Shown one piece after another: positions 1 through 6,849 of a stretch of DNA of 7,499 bases (positions within the stretch are counted from its first letter, which is position 1; each line of letters opens with the position of its first letter). Position numbers and translations under genes: made by a program. The notes beneath the pieces are model-generated. The model was not told where the DNA came from, searched no databases, and was given only the letters and a program-made list of their open reading frames with translations. Origin of the DNA: Polyangia bacterium (GTDB lineage: Bacteria; Myxococcota_A; Polyangia; Polyangiales; Polyangiaceae); contig JAUILJ010000382.1 in NCBI GenBank assembly GCA_030433055.1, positions 1 through 7,499 on the forward strand, written 5' to 3'.

Positions 1-1235
1 ACGTGGTCGACGCCGCTCAGGGTGATCTCCTCGACCCAGCCGACGTCGCCCGAGATGTGAACGCGATCACCGATGCGGATCGGCTGCGCCACCGTGATCT
101 GGATACCCGCCAGCAGGTTCGCCACTGATTTCTGTGCAGCAAAACCGATGACCACGGTCAGCACGCCAGCAGACGCCAGCAAGGACACACCGACCTTCTT
201 GACGACCTCGAACTGGGTGAGCGCGAGAGAGAGGCCGATGAAGAAGACGACGCCGTTGATCGCCTGCCGCGCGACCTTGACGCGCATGTACTGACCGTGG
301 CGAACCAGCTCCTGATCGGCCTCGTCGGAGATCGTCATCGCGGCCAGCACGGAGTCCGAGACCACGTGGACGACGCGCATCGTGAGCCACACGAAGCCGG
401 CGATGAGCAGCGTGCCCACGAGCTTGCCGATGGTGCCCTCCGCTGGCAGGGACGGCTTCGTGAACTCCATCAGCACTGACAGGAGCCAGGTGCTGAGCAG
501 CAGCCTTAGCGGGCCACGTAAGCGCCCGACCAGCGCGTCGTCCAGCTTGTTCGCGGTGCGCGCTGCGAGCTTCCTCGCGACCTTGAGGATGTAGCGAGTC
601 GCCAGCATCGCCACCAGTGCGCTCACGATGATCGCGACCAGCAACGCGAACCACTGCCAGATCGCCAGGTGCAGGAAGCTGATGCGGTGAGCCCAGCGTG
701 GCAGGTAGCGGCCGACCTCACCCGGGCCGTGTTGCGCGTACAGATCGGGGATCGCTGCCACGGTTCCGCGAGAAAACACCCACACCGCTCCGCCGCCGGC
801 CACGGGCACGCGCTGCAAGCGGATGCTGACGTGGGAGCTGTTCAGCGGGATGGTGCCGAGGGTCTCGGTCAGCGCGCCATCGTCGGGGCGGCCCTGTTCG
901 TCGTCGCTGACGTCGGCGAGGTCAATCCAGAGCCCGCGATCCAGCACATAGCGCAGCTCCCGAGCGAGCTCGGCGCCGCGCTTGGCCTCCTGGGCCGCGG
1001 GGATCCCTCGCAGATCCAGAGCGTAGGCCGCGTTCTCGAAATTGCCTTCCCGGGTCGCGGTGAGGAAGAAGTCGATGGTGCGCTGGGGCGTGGATCGATC
1101 GATGCCCGGAGGCAACTTGGGCAACCCAGGTTGCGGGTTGGCGACGGCGGAGCCGGTGAGCAGGCACAGGAGCGCCAACACGAGCAGGTTGAAGATCCTG
1201 CGCACACGTTGGGAGAGCACGGAGGGCTGAGCCAT
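1..1235 (-). CDS. MscS-family mechanosensitive ion channel (C-terminus beyond window)
   Basis: The frame reads 411 codons from ATG (1233-1235) to base 1 with no stop, so the 3' end is missing. Residues 1-32 look like a signal peptide (hydrophobic core about 16-30, AVA at 30-32). About 155 residues of predicted periplasmic sequence follow (33-187), then membrane segments near 188-212, 270-292 and 325-340, and a pore-helix-like segment at 346-378. The pore helix and the turn into the beta domain carry the MscS signature: GFAAQKSVANLLAGIQI at 364-380, then QPIRIGD at 384-390 and GWVEEITL at 399-406. The family forms homo-oligomeric channels opened by membrane tension to release solutes during osmotic downshock. 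An in-frame TAG 51 bases upstream, with no ATG or GTG between, fixes the start; no clear Shine-Dalgarno is seen. It follows the 157-residue gene by 61 bases on the same strand. Missing are the rest of the beta domain and the alpha/beta vestibule. Family call is firm; the subfamily is not determined. Confidence 0.93.
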   Translation of the reverse strand, partial: MAQPSVLSQRVRRIFNLLVLALLCLLTGSAVANPQPGLPKLPPGIDRSTPQRTIDFFLTATREGNFENAAYALDLRGIPAAQEAKRGAELARELRYVLDRGLWIDLADVSDDEQGRPDDGALTETLGTIPLNSSHVSIRLQRVPVAGGGAVWVFSRGTVAAIPDLYAQHGPGEVGRYLPRWAHRISFLHLAIWQWFALLVAIIVSALVAMLATRYILKVARKLAARTANKLDDALVGRLRGPLRLLLSTWLLSVLMEFTKPSLPAEGTIGKLVGTLLIAGFVWLTMRVVHVVSDSVLAAMTISDEADQELVRHGQYMRVKVARQAINGVVFFIGLSLALTQFEVVKKVGVSLLASAGVLTVVIGFAAQKSVANLLAGIQITVAQPIRIGDRVHISGDVGWVEEITLSGVDH

Positions 1236-1276
1236 GGGCCCAGGCGTAGCAGTGGCTCAGTCCAGCGTCGATTGCC

Positions 1277-1299
1277 TAGCAGGACCTGAACACCTGCTA
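1277..1299 (-). other. Inverted repeat over a stop codon, possible hairpin
   Basis: TAGCAGG (1277-1283) and CCTGCTA (1293-1299) are perfect 7-base inverted arms around a 9-base loop. The right arm contains the TAG stop (1297-1299) of the 157-residue gene, and the element lies in the 61-base gap before the channel gene. No T-run follows on the minus strand, so it is not a standard intrinsic terminator. It could be an mRNA-stabilising or attenuating hairpin, or chance. Confidence 0.3.
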
Positions 1300-1770
1300 C
1301 ACCCCCGCGCGCAGCCTCGCTCCCCGCACGCCAAACAGCGTGCTCTGGTCTGGGGGCAGCACGGGGCCCAGACCCCAGGCCGCGAGGGCCGCACACAAAA
1401 GCCAGGTCAGCCGCGTCTCCAGCTCGCCGTCGCAGCCTACCTGCCACACCCAGGGGCAGCGCTCCGCCAGCTGAGCCATGCCAAAGGCTTTCCCCCGCTG
1501 CTCGGCAGCGCGCGCCAGGGCTATGGCTGGATCGGCGTTGGCTTGCTGCGACAAGGTGTAGCGCGCCGTCGAGTCGGCGTAGCGGACGTCAATCGATAAC
1601 CGCGAGGAAATGAGCGCGGTTTCGCCCAGTGATCCGCCCAGCGCCGGGCGCTCCTCGAACCCGGCGACGTCGATATCCAGGGCCTCGGGGAGGCTGCGGC
1701 CTACCAGGCTCGCCGCGCGCAGGAGCCCGGTGGGTTCGAGTGGAACCTGGGAGAAGACGAAGAGCGCCAC
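1297..1770 (-). CDS. Hypothetical protein, 157 aa, translationally coupled to phosphodiesterase gene
   Basis: I do not recognise this family. The frame runs from a GTG (1768-1770) to TAG (1297-1299). The GTG sits 3 bases after the TGA of the upstream phosphodiesterase gene and has no visible Shine-Dalgarno, which fits translational coupling. The protein has no signal peptide. It starts with a short hydrophobic strand (ALFVFSQVPL, 2-11), has an alternating strand-like middle and a helical alanine-rich stretch (about 77-96), then a Trp/Cys-containing segment (PWVWQVGCDGELETRL, 105-120). The hydrophobic run at 120-135 (WLLCAALAAWGLG) is too short to be a confident membrane span. A cytoplasmic alpha/beta protein is the most likely reading. 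Codon pattern (G/C at third positions) and the tight fit between neighbours support a real gene. It lies between a surface phosphodiesterase and a mechanosensitive channel, which says nothing firm about function. Confidence 0.75.
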   Translation of the reverse strand: MALFVFSQVPLEPTGLLRAASLVGRSLPEALDIDVAGFEERPALGGSLGETALISSRLSIDVRYADSTARYTLSQQANADPAIALARAAEQRGKAFGMAQLAERCPWVWQVGCDGELETRLTWLLCAALAAWGLGPVLPPDQSTLFGVRGARLRAGV

Positions 1771-1773
1771 GGT

Positions 1774-2760
1774 TCAGTTTGAACCGACGTCATTCAGAGC
1801 GTCCACCACTCGGAACAAGTCGCCCGTGGCGTAGTGGTTTACCGCAATGAAGTTGGGGAACTTGCCGCTCTCGGTCTGGCACTGTCGCGCGCGCCCCAGC
1901 AGCACGTCGTATTGATTGGCCTGGGCGCTCAGGCCCTCGTTCGGTACCGGATCCTCGACCCAGTGGTTGAGTAGAAACAGGGCGTTGCTGGTCGAGCCCC
2001 GGTTCTGTTCGCAGCTGAACTCGTCAACGCTCTTGAACGAGTAAGGCGTGTCCCAGGCTTCGTCCCACAGATGCAGGTACCAGGCTGGCGGCGGGCCGCC
2101 CGATTGAGCGGTCACGACCAAGCGCTCACCGCTGTCGATCATTTCTCCCAGCGTGGGCCACGGCGCGCCGCCGGGGTGCGCGTAGACGAAGGCGTCGAGC
2201 CCGGTGGCTTCGAACACCTTCGCCGTGTCGCTCGCGCTGACATTGTCCTCGATCAGGAACGCCATCACCTCGTTGGGGTGCTGAGTGAGAAACTCAGCGA
2301 TGGCGCCGAGCGCGTCGGCGAGGTCGCGTTTCCCCAGGGCACAGTACGCGTGACACAGGGCGGGGGTCCCGTTGTCGTCGTGAGTATCGAGCAGCATGGC
2401 CCGGATGCCGTCTGCGAGCTGTTGTTCGAGGCCGTGTTGCTGGTTCGGTAGGCTCCAACCCTCATCGGAGTTGGACATCGAGTTGTGGGTGGTGGCGAAC
2501 GCGACCTGGTCGAAGGGTCGGTCGCAGAGGGCTGCGTGGCCGTTGCAGCGCCGGGGGCCGGCACCTGCCGCGCCGCCGCTGGCCGTGCCTGCACTGCCGC
2601 CCGAGCCGCCGGCCGCCGTGCCTGCGCTGCCCGCGACCGACGCCCCCGCCTCACCCCCCGATCCGGCTCCGCCGCTGCCCGTTGAGCCGTCTGAGCCTCC
2701 GCTACAGGCGGTCAGTATCAGCAGACCCAGGCCAACCAGCCCTCCCCGTTGCAGAACCAT
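1774..2760 (-). CDS. PLC-like phosphodiesterase lipoprotein
   Basis: The 328-residue product resembles the PI-PLC X-like phosphodiesterase superfamily, closest by eye to the At5g67130-like group. Residues 1-19 form a lipoprotein signal (hydrophobic 8-16, lipobox LTAC, Cys19). Residues 20-68 are a Gly/Ser/Ala spacer and 72-325 the catalytic domain. ATTHNSMS at 89-96 carries the first expected catalytic His (H92). GIRAMLLDTHD at 118-128 and LCHAYC at 135-140 supply R120, D125 and the second His (H137). HPNEVMAFLIED at 161-172 and NFIAVNHY at 303-310 also fit the fold. Family members cleave or bind phosphodiesters such as phosphoinositides or glycerophosphodiesters; the substrate here is unknown. 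Cys72, Cys79, Cys136, Cys140, Cys250 and Cys294 allow disulfides outside the cytoplasm. The start was set at the ATG (2758-2760) because it gives a normal lipoprotein signal; a GTG directly before it (2761-2763) and an ATG at 2812-2814 are alternatives. Serine after Cys19 gives no Asp+2 inner-membrane retention signal as known in E. coli. Confidence 0.87.
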   Translation of the reverse strand: MVLQRGGLVGLGLLILTACSGGSDGSTGSGGAGSGGEAGASVAGSAGTAAGGSGGSAGTASGGAAGAGPRRCNGHAALCDRPFDQVAFATTHNSMSNSDEGWSLPNQQHGLEQQLADGIRAMLLDTHDDNGTPALCHAYCALGKRDLADALGAIAEFLTQHPNEVMAFLIEDNVSASDTAKVFEATGLDAFVYAHPGGAPWPTLGEMIDSGERLVVTAQSGGPPPAWYLHLWDEAWDTPYSFKSVDEFSCEQNRGSTSNALFLLNHWVEDPVPNEGLSAQANQYDVLLGRARQCQTESGKFPNFIAVNHYATGDLFRVVDALNDVGSN

Positions 2761-2876
2761 CACACGAGCGTAACACGGACGATCCAGTGCGGATCCGGCC
2801 GCGGTTGCGCCCACCGCGCCAGAGCGTCGCTCGCTAGCCCTCGACCTCGCCCGGGGCTTGCACTACTCAACCGGCG
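2761..2876. promoter_or_regulatory. Divergent intergenic region, probable back-to-back promoters
   Basis: These 116 bases separate the divergent starts of the phosphodiesterase operon (minus) and the CHASE kinase (plus), so promoters for both must lie here or just inside the genes. I find no convincing -35/-10 pair or operator palindrome. A TGTTAC (minus strand, 2768-2773) is weakly -10-like but too close to the ATG for a normal leader. Neither gene has a clear Shine-Dalgarno. The call rests on gene orientation alone. Confidence 0.4.
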
Positions 2877-4901
2877 ATGGTCGCGCCGACTAAGCCGCCG
2901 ATGGGTCCCGAGCCCAGCAGCTTGGGGCGGCGCGCGCGGCGCCTGGGGCTGGACCGGGCCACCCTCGTGGTGATCGTCGGCCTGATCGCGACCGCTGGTG
3001 CGTACTGGTACGCGCGTGTGCTGGACGAGCAGCGAGAGGTCGCGGCGTTTCGTCACCACTCACGGCTGTTCGCTGCGGTGTTGCAGAAGCGCTTGGACCG
3101 GTCGTTCGAGCTGCTGCAGGCGGTGCCAGCGCTGATCGCCGTCAAGCCCGAGCTGACCGCGGGGGACTTCGCGCGCTTCGTGCGCCAGGCGGGGTCGAAG
3201 CACGCCGCGGTGCAGTGGGCGCCGCGGGTGAATGAAGGCGAGCGCAAGACCTTCGAGGCCGCAGCCAAGGCTGGAGTCGCCAAGAACTACGAGATCCGCG
3301 AGGCAAAGGGCGCGGGCCTGCTGGTGCACGCCGACAACCGCGCGACGTACGTTCCGATCTTGTACGTCGAGCCGCCGAACGCCGAGATCCTCGGGTTTGA
3401 TCTGTTCAGCGAGACCTCACGCCGCAGCTACGTGGAGCGAGCTCGAGACGGCGGCAAGGCCGTGGTGTCGGAGCGTTTCGAGCTGATCGAGGAGCAACAG
3501 CCGGCTCCGGCGTTGGCGGTGTACATACCGGTGTACAGGCCCGGGCAGCCAATCGGTAGCGAGCAACAGCGGCGCGCGGCGTTCATGGGGGTGGTCGCCG
3601 GAGTGCTGCGGCCCTCGGAGCTCGTGCCGAGCGGCCTCGAAGGGCTTGACGCCGCCACCATGGATGTCGCGTTGACCGATCCGGGCGCCTCCAGCGAGGA
3701 GGCTGCGTTGCTGTACGAGAGCTCCCTTGGCGCAGAAGTCGGGATCGAAGCGACGCCAGAGGGCGCGAGCTTCCCGGTGCACATCGGCGACCGCAAGCTG
3801 ACGGCCTCGTTCGCGCCTGGCATCGGGTTTCAGCGCCTCTCCCCGCGCTACCGTTTCCACGTGGCACTGAGCGGAGTTGGCCTGACGATCTTCCTCGCGC
3901 TGGGGCTCGCGGTCATGCGCACTCGACGAGTGGTCAAGGCCGCGTCTCGCGCAGCAGAGCAGCTCGGGCAGTACGAGGTGCTCGAGGAGATTGGCCGCGG
4001 GGGCATGGGGGTGGTCTACAAGGCGCGCCACTCGACCTTGCGGCGGGCGACGGCGATCAAGCTGTTGACGCGCCCCAGCGAGAACCTGCGCACGCGCTTC
4101 GAGCGGGAGGCGCGCGTCACCTCTCGCTTGCGCCACCCCAACACCGTGCAGATCTACGACTACGGTCGTACCCCCGAGGGCGCGCTCTACTACGCCATGG
4201 AATTCGTGACGGGGATCAGCCTGTCGGAGCTGGTCAAGAGTGAGGGGCCGCAAGCACCCGGACGGGTCGTGCACCTGCTAGAGCAGATCGTGGGTTCGTT
4301 GGCGGAGGCTCACACCGAGGGGCTGGTACATCGCGACATCAAGCCCGCCAACATCATGGTGCAGTCCAAGGGTGGTGTCCCTGACTTCGTCACGGTGCTC
4401 GATTTCGGCCTCGTCCGTGATCTGAGCATGCAGGAGACGCTGACAGGGCGAAACGTGCCGATTGGCACGCCCGCTTACATGTCGCCGGAGCAGATCCGCG
4501 ACGAGACCGTGAGCGAGAGCGCAGACCTGTATGCCGTTGGCGGCGTCGCCTACTATCTCCTCACGGCAACGCCGCCGTTCCAGGCCGCCACGGCAGTCGA
4601 GGTGTGCATGGGCCACCTGAACCAGCAGCCCGAGCCGCCTTCGCGCCGCCTCGGGCGTGATCTGCCGCCAGAACTCGAGGCGCTGGTGCTGCAACTCCTG
4701 GAGAAGGACCCCGCGAATCGGCCGGCGTCTGCGCTGGAGGTCTTGCGCAGGCTGGAGCGGCTCGACGGTGTCCAGCCCTGGGATCACGAGACCGCCAGGC
4801 TCTGGTGGAGTCGCAAGGACAACCCAGAGGTCGAGGTGCTGGAGGGTCCCGTATCGGGCAACCGGCGCACGATCACGGTCGACTTCAGCTCGCGTTCCTA
4901 G
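2877..4901 (+). CDS. Transmembrane Ser/Thr protein kinase with extracytoplasmic CHASE sensor domain
   Basis: The 674-residue product has receptor-like order. A basic N-terminus (RRARR, 18-22) leads to membrane helix 1 (about 28-46), an extracytoplasmic CHASE domain (about 75-255), helix 2 (about 327-347), a short juxtamembrane linker, a Hanks-type kinase domain (366-626) and a tail to 674. CHASE features are NAEILGFDLFSE (168-179), RARDGGKAVVSERFELIEE (188-206), YIPVYRP (216-222) and the following R/F-M-G-V-V-A-G strand (234-242). The kinase has a glycine loop GRGGMGVV (373-380), ATP lysine K395 in AIKLL, helix-C E411, HRDIKPAN (485-492), DFG (509-511), GTPAYMSPE (530-538), D550 and R615, so all catalytic residues are present. 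It should phosphorylate Ser/Thr on cytoplasmic partners when the CHASE domain senses a small ligand. Activation-loop Thr521 and Thr523 are candidate autophosphorylation sites. The start is ATG 2877 without a clear ribosome site; ATG 2901 (residue 9) is an alternative that keeps helix 1. It diverges from the phosphodiesterase gene and converges on the beta-helix gene. Confidence 0.95.
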   Translation: MVAPTKPPMGPEPSSLGRRARRLGLDRATLVVIVGLIATAGAYWYARVLDEQREVAAFRHHSRLFAAVLQKRLDRSFELLQAVPALIAVKPELTAGDFARFVRQAGSKHAAVQWAPRVNEGERKTFEAAAKAGVAKNYEIREAKGAGLLVHADNRATYVPILYVEPPNAEILGFDLFSETSRRSYVERARDGGKAVVSERFELIEEQQPAPALAVYIPVYRPGQPIGSEQQRRAAFMGVVAGVLRPSELVPSGLEGLDAATMDVALTDPGASSEEAALLYESSLGAEVGIEATPEGASFPVHIGDRKLTASFAPGIGFQRLSPRYRFHVALSGVGLTIFLALGLAVMRTRRVVKAASRAAEQLGQYEVLEEIGRGGMGVVYKARHSTLRRATAIKLLTRPSENLRTRFEREARVTSRLRHPNTVQIYDYGRTPEGALYYAMEFVTGISLSELVKSEGPQAPGRVVHLLEQIVGSLAEAHTEGLVHRDIKPANIMVQSKGGVPDFVTVLDFGLVRDLSMQETLTGRNVPIGTPAYMSPEQIRDETVSESADLYAVGGVAYYLLTATPPFQAATAVEVCMGHLNQQPEPPSRRLGRDLPPELEALVLQLLEKDPANRPASALEVLRRLERLDGVQPWDHETARLWWSRKDNPEVEVLEGPVSGNRRTITVDFSSRS

Positions 4902-4957
4902 GCTTTTCCCGCTGCGAGCGCCGATCTGGGTGGCGCGCGAACGGCACGGATCGACGA

Positions 4958-4969
4958 CTAGCTTGCTAG
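4958..4969. other. Short inverted repeat at the end of the beta-helix gene
   Basis: CTAGC (4958-4962) and GCTAG (4965-4969) mirror each other around TT. The right arm holds the TAG stop (4966-4968, minus strand) of the beta-helix gene. It lies in the 64-base gap between two convergent genes, where a bidirectional terminator would be expected. A 2-base loop and no adjoining T-run make it a poor hairpin, so this is only a marked site. Confidence 0.2.
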
Positions 4970-6687
4970 GGCGCCGGGCACTCCAGGGCACCAAGCGCCG
5001 TTGGGTTTCCGCGAGGCACACCGGCAAAGTCGGCCGTCCAGGGCAGCGCGGGTGGCTGTGTCTTGTCGCACACCACACTGCCTGCGGCGGGCCTCAGGTC
5101 CGCGTCGAGCGCCAGGCTTCCGCTGAGAGCAGTGCCGTCCGCCGTGGGAGCCGTGGCGTCGCCCCAGTGATTGCCGCCGCCGCTGAACCCGAGCGCCAGT
5201 GGCGTGCCCTCGTATGCGCAGGTGCTGGCTGCGGTCGACCGAAACACGTTGGACGAGACCTCAGCGTCGACCGCGCTCATCGTGGCGTCGGCGGCGATGG
5301 CGCACTTGGTGATTGCAGTGTTGTGGAGCAGTCGGAGTACAGGCGTGGACTGCTCTGGTCGATCCTGGAACAGGAAGAAGTCAACGGACTCCGCCACGTT
5401 GTCATAGACGTCCACCTTGGCGACTGCCTGGGGATCGCAGTTGCCGTTGCAGCCGATGACGTTCAGGAAGATGTCGCCGCCGACGGCGTGGTTGCCATAG
5501 ATGGCCACGGTCTCGCCGAAGGCCGGCTCCACGTTGCTCACGTTGACGACTGACACATACTCGTTGAACGCCTCCGTCCGCGAGCCCGGGAAGTAGCTCC
5601 GAGTACCTGACTCGAAGTTACTGATGCGATTGCCGATGATTTCCATCCCGTCGACGCGACCGTCGTCATTGGAGCCGAAGAACACCGCGACCGTGGAGGC
5701 CTGGGTGCCAGCGCTCAGATCACAGGCCACGACGGCGTCGAAATCTGCGTTGAGGCCGAACGCTGCGAACTCCTGGCTGAAGACTTCCAGGTTGGCGAAG
5801 CGCACGTGGGATTGTTCGGTCACGATGCCGAAGCCGGCACTCTCGAAGCGGGCTGTTGCCCCGGGGAAACCAACGATCTGCAGCGGCTTGCTCGATGTCG
5901 CGGGGGAGGCGAGCCAGCTCTGCTGCAGGTTCCAGGCGCAGGCCTCGCTGGAGAAGCAGTCGGCGTCGCCCAGGTCGTAGGTGCCGCCGAGCACGTACAC
6001 GACGTCACCACCAGAGACCTTGCCTCGCAGCGCAGGGAGGGTCGCGGGGCTCTGCTTGCTCTGACCATCACCGCTTCCGTTCGGGCTCGCGTACCAGATC
6101 TTACCGCTGCTCGTGGTCAGGCTGAGCGGGTTCCCCACGCGTTGCCCCGCGGACCTGAGTGAGAGCTCGCCCAGCTCTGGGCTCAGGCCGGCGGGCAGCT
6201 GGGCCACGACGCTGCTCAGGCCACGGTGGGCGGGTCCTCCCCAGCTGATGACGTTCAGGGCGTGACCAGCAAAGAACACCTCTCCCGGCGCGGCGCCGAG
6301 GTCACGGCCGTAGATGGTGATGAGAGCGCCTCCGCCATCTGGACCGCCGCCAACGGGTGCCTGGCTGAGATCGGTGTAGAAGAGCTTGGGAGTCGGTCCC
6401 GTCGGCCCCATCCCACCGCTGCCTCCCGCCTCCGCGCCGGAACTGCCGCCGACTCCAGCGCTGCTGCCACCGATACCCGCTCCACTGCCGCCGACTCCAG
6501 CGCCGCCAACTCCAGCGCCGCTGACTCCAGCGCCGCCGATGCCCGCCCCTGCGACTCCCGCTGCTCCGCCGCTGCTATTCGTGTCCCGCGGCCCAGCGTC
6601 GGCGGCGTCCCCGAGGAGCGCGTTGCAACCCAGCGCTGTGGTTGCCATGGAGCCGAGGAACAGGGCGCGAATGCGATTCAGTGCCAT
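4966..6687 (-). CDS. IPT/TIG and right-handed beta-helix lipoprotein
   Basis: The product is 573 residues. Residues 1-21 are a lipoprotein signal (hydrophobic 8-19, lipobox TALGC, Cys21). About 40-98 is a Gly/Ala/Ser/Val spacer. An IPT/TIG immunoglobulin-like domain spans about 99-192 (ALITIYGRDLGAAPGEVFFAG at 121-141 apart from small gaps in consensus, then VVAQLPAGLSPE at 160-171). A DUF1565-like entry to a beta-helix follows (IWYASPNGSGDGQ 197-209; GGDVVYVLGGTYDL 226-239). Parallel beta-helix coils run to about 510, with GN turns such as EIIGNRI (349-355), AIYGNHA (395-401) and GGGNHWG (503-509). The protein ends with an ALGALEC motif (564-570). Such helices are used by polysaccharide lyases, glycosidases and adhesins; no catalytic set can be assigned, so enzyme or binding protein remains open. 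The ATG (6685-6687) was chosen because GGGG lies about 7 bases upstream and it starts a clean lipoprotein signal; the longer frame to 6729 does not. A paralogue lies upstream. Confidence 0.88.
   Translation of the reverse strand: MALNRIRALFLGSMATTALGCNALLGDAADAGPRDTNSSGGAAGVAGAGIGGAGVSGAGVGGAGVGGSGAGIGGSSAGVGGSSGAEAGGSGGMGPTGPTPKLFYTDLSQAPVGGGPDGGGALITIYGRDLGAAPGEVFFAGHALNVISWGGPAHRGLSSVVAQLPAGLSPELGELSLRSAGQRVGNPLSLTTSSGKIWYASPNGSGDGQSKQSPATLPALRGKVSGGDVVYVLGGTYDLGDADCFSSEACAWNLQQSWLASPATSSKPLQIVGFPGATARFESAGFGIVTEQSHVRFANLEVFSQEFAAFGLNADFDAVVACDLSAGTQASTVAVFFGSNDDGRVDGMEIIGNRISNFESGTRSYFPGSRTEAFNEYVSVVNVSNVEPAFGETVAIYGNHAVGGDIFLNVIGCNGNCDPQAVAKVDVYDNVAESVDFFLFQDRPEQSTPVLRLLHNTAITKCAIAADATMSAVDAEVSSNVFRSTAASTCAYEGTPLALGFSGGGNHWGDATAPTADGTALSGSLALDADLRPAAGSVVCDKTQPPALPWTADFAGVPRGNPTALGALECPAP
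6491..6550 (-). repeat. 15-base tandem repeat coding for the Gly-rich spacer
   Basis: Three consecutive 15-base units (6491-6505, 6506-6520, 6521-6535) share ACTCCAGCGCCG, and differ only at their first three bases. A degenerate fourth unit follows at 6536-6550. A further ACTCCAGCG occurs at 6452-6460. On the coding strand the units encode repeated Gly-Ala-Gly-Val-Gly/Ser blocks in the spacer after the lipobox. Being a multiple of three, unit gain or loss would keep the frame and change spacer length. Confidence 0.75.
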
Positions 6688-6849
6688 TGCCAATCCCCAT
6701 GGCAAAGCACATCTGGCGTCGCTCGGCACGCCGCCGCTGCGTGATGGCCATTTGTTACCGCCCTGGGTGCGGGAAATCGCTGTCGGACTGCCGCTTAGTG
6801 ACGCGCTGGGCGCCGACGGGAGCTCGCGCTCGGCGGAGGAGCCGGGCTG
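6688..6849 (-). promoter_or_regulatory. 162-base gap between tandem beta-helix genes; ribosome site seen
   Basis: On the minus strand GGGGA sits 6 bases before the ATG at 6685-6687 and is the best Shine-Dalgarno in the window. The gap is long enough for a separate promoter, but I see no reliable -35/-10 pair. CGCCGA (6811-6816) and TCGGCG (6830-6835) form 6-base arms with a 13-base loop shortly after the upstream gene's stop. No T-run follows, so terminator activity is doubtful. Confidence 0.4.

Noticed and set aside
869..1447. 192-codon minus-strand frame spanning the channel start and the unknown gene
   Set aside because: It overlaps two better supported genes in another frame and its translation is low-complexity Arg/Pro/Ser-rich.
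669..1599. Plus-strand frames of 206 and 121 codons over the channel and unknown genes
   Set aside because: They are opposite the MscS frame, whose signature residues are clear, and opposite the coupled 157-residue frame; no domain or ribosome site is visible.
2566..2690. GC-rich repetitive tract in the phosphodiesterase gene as a possible repeat array
   Set aside because: It is the coding sequence of an irregular Gly/Ser/Ala spacer with no constant unit length, unlike CRISPR or a true tandem repeat.
2848..2863. TTGCAC upstream of the kinase as a sigma-70 -35 or sigma-54 -12 element
   Set aside because: It lies only 13 bases before the ATG, too close for a -35 element, and there is no GG at the spacing required for a sigma-54 -24 element.
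4902..4965. Bidirectional terminator between the convergent kinase and beta-helix genes
   Set aside because: No GC-rich stem followed by a T-run on either strand; only a short TTTT near 4904 and weak inverted repeats.
3417..5078. Long minus-strand frames (266 and 285 codons) opposite the kinase gene
   Set aside because: They are antisense to an unmistakable kinase; their translations are Arg/His/Gln-rich without domains, typical of shadow frames in GC-rich DNA.
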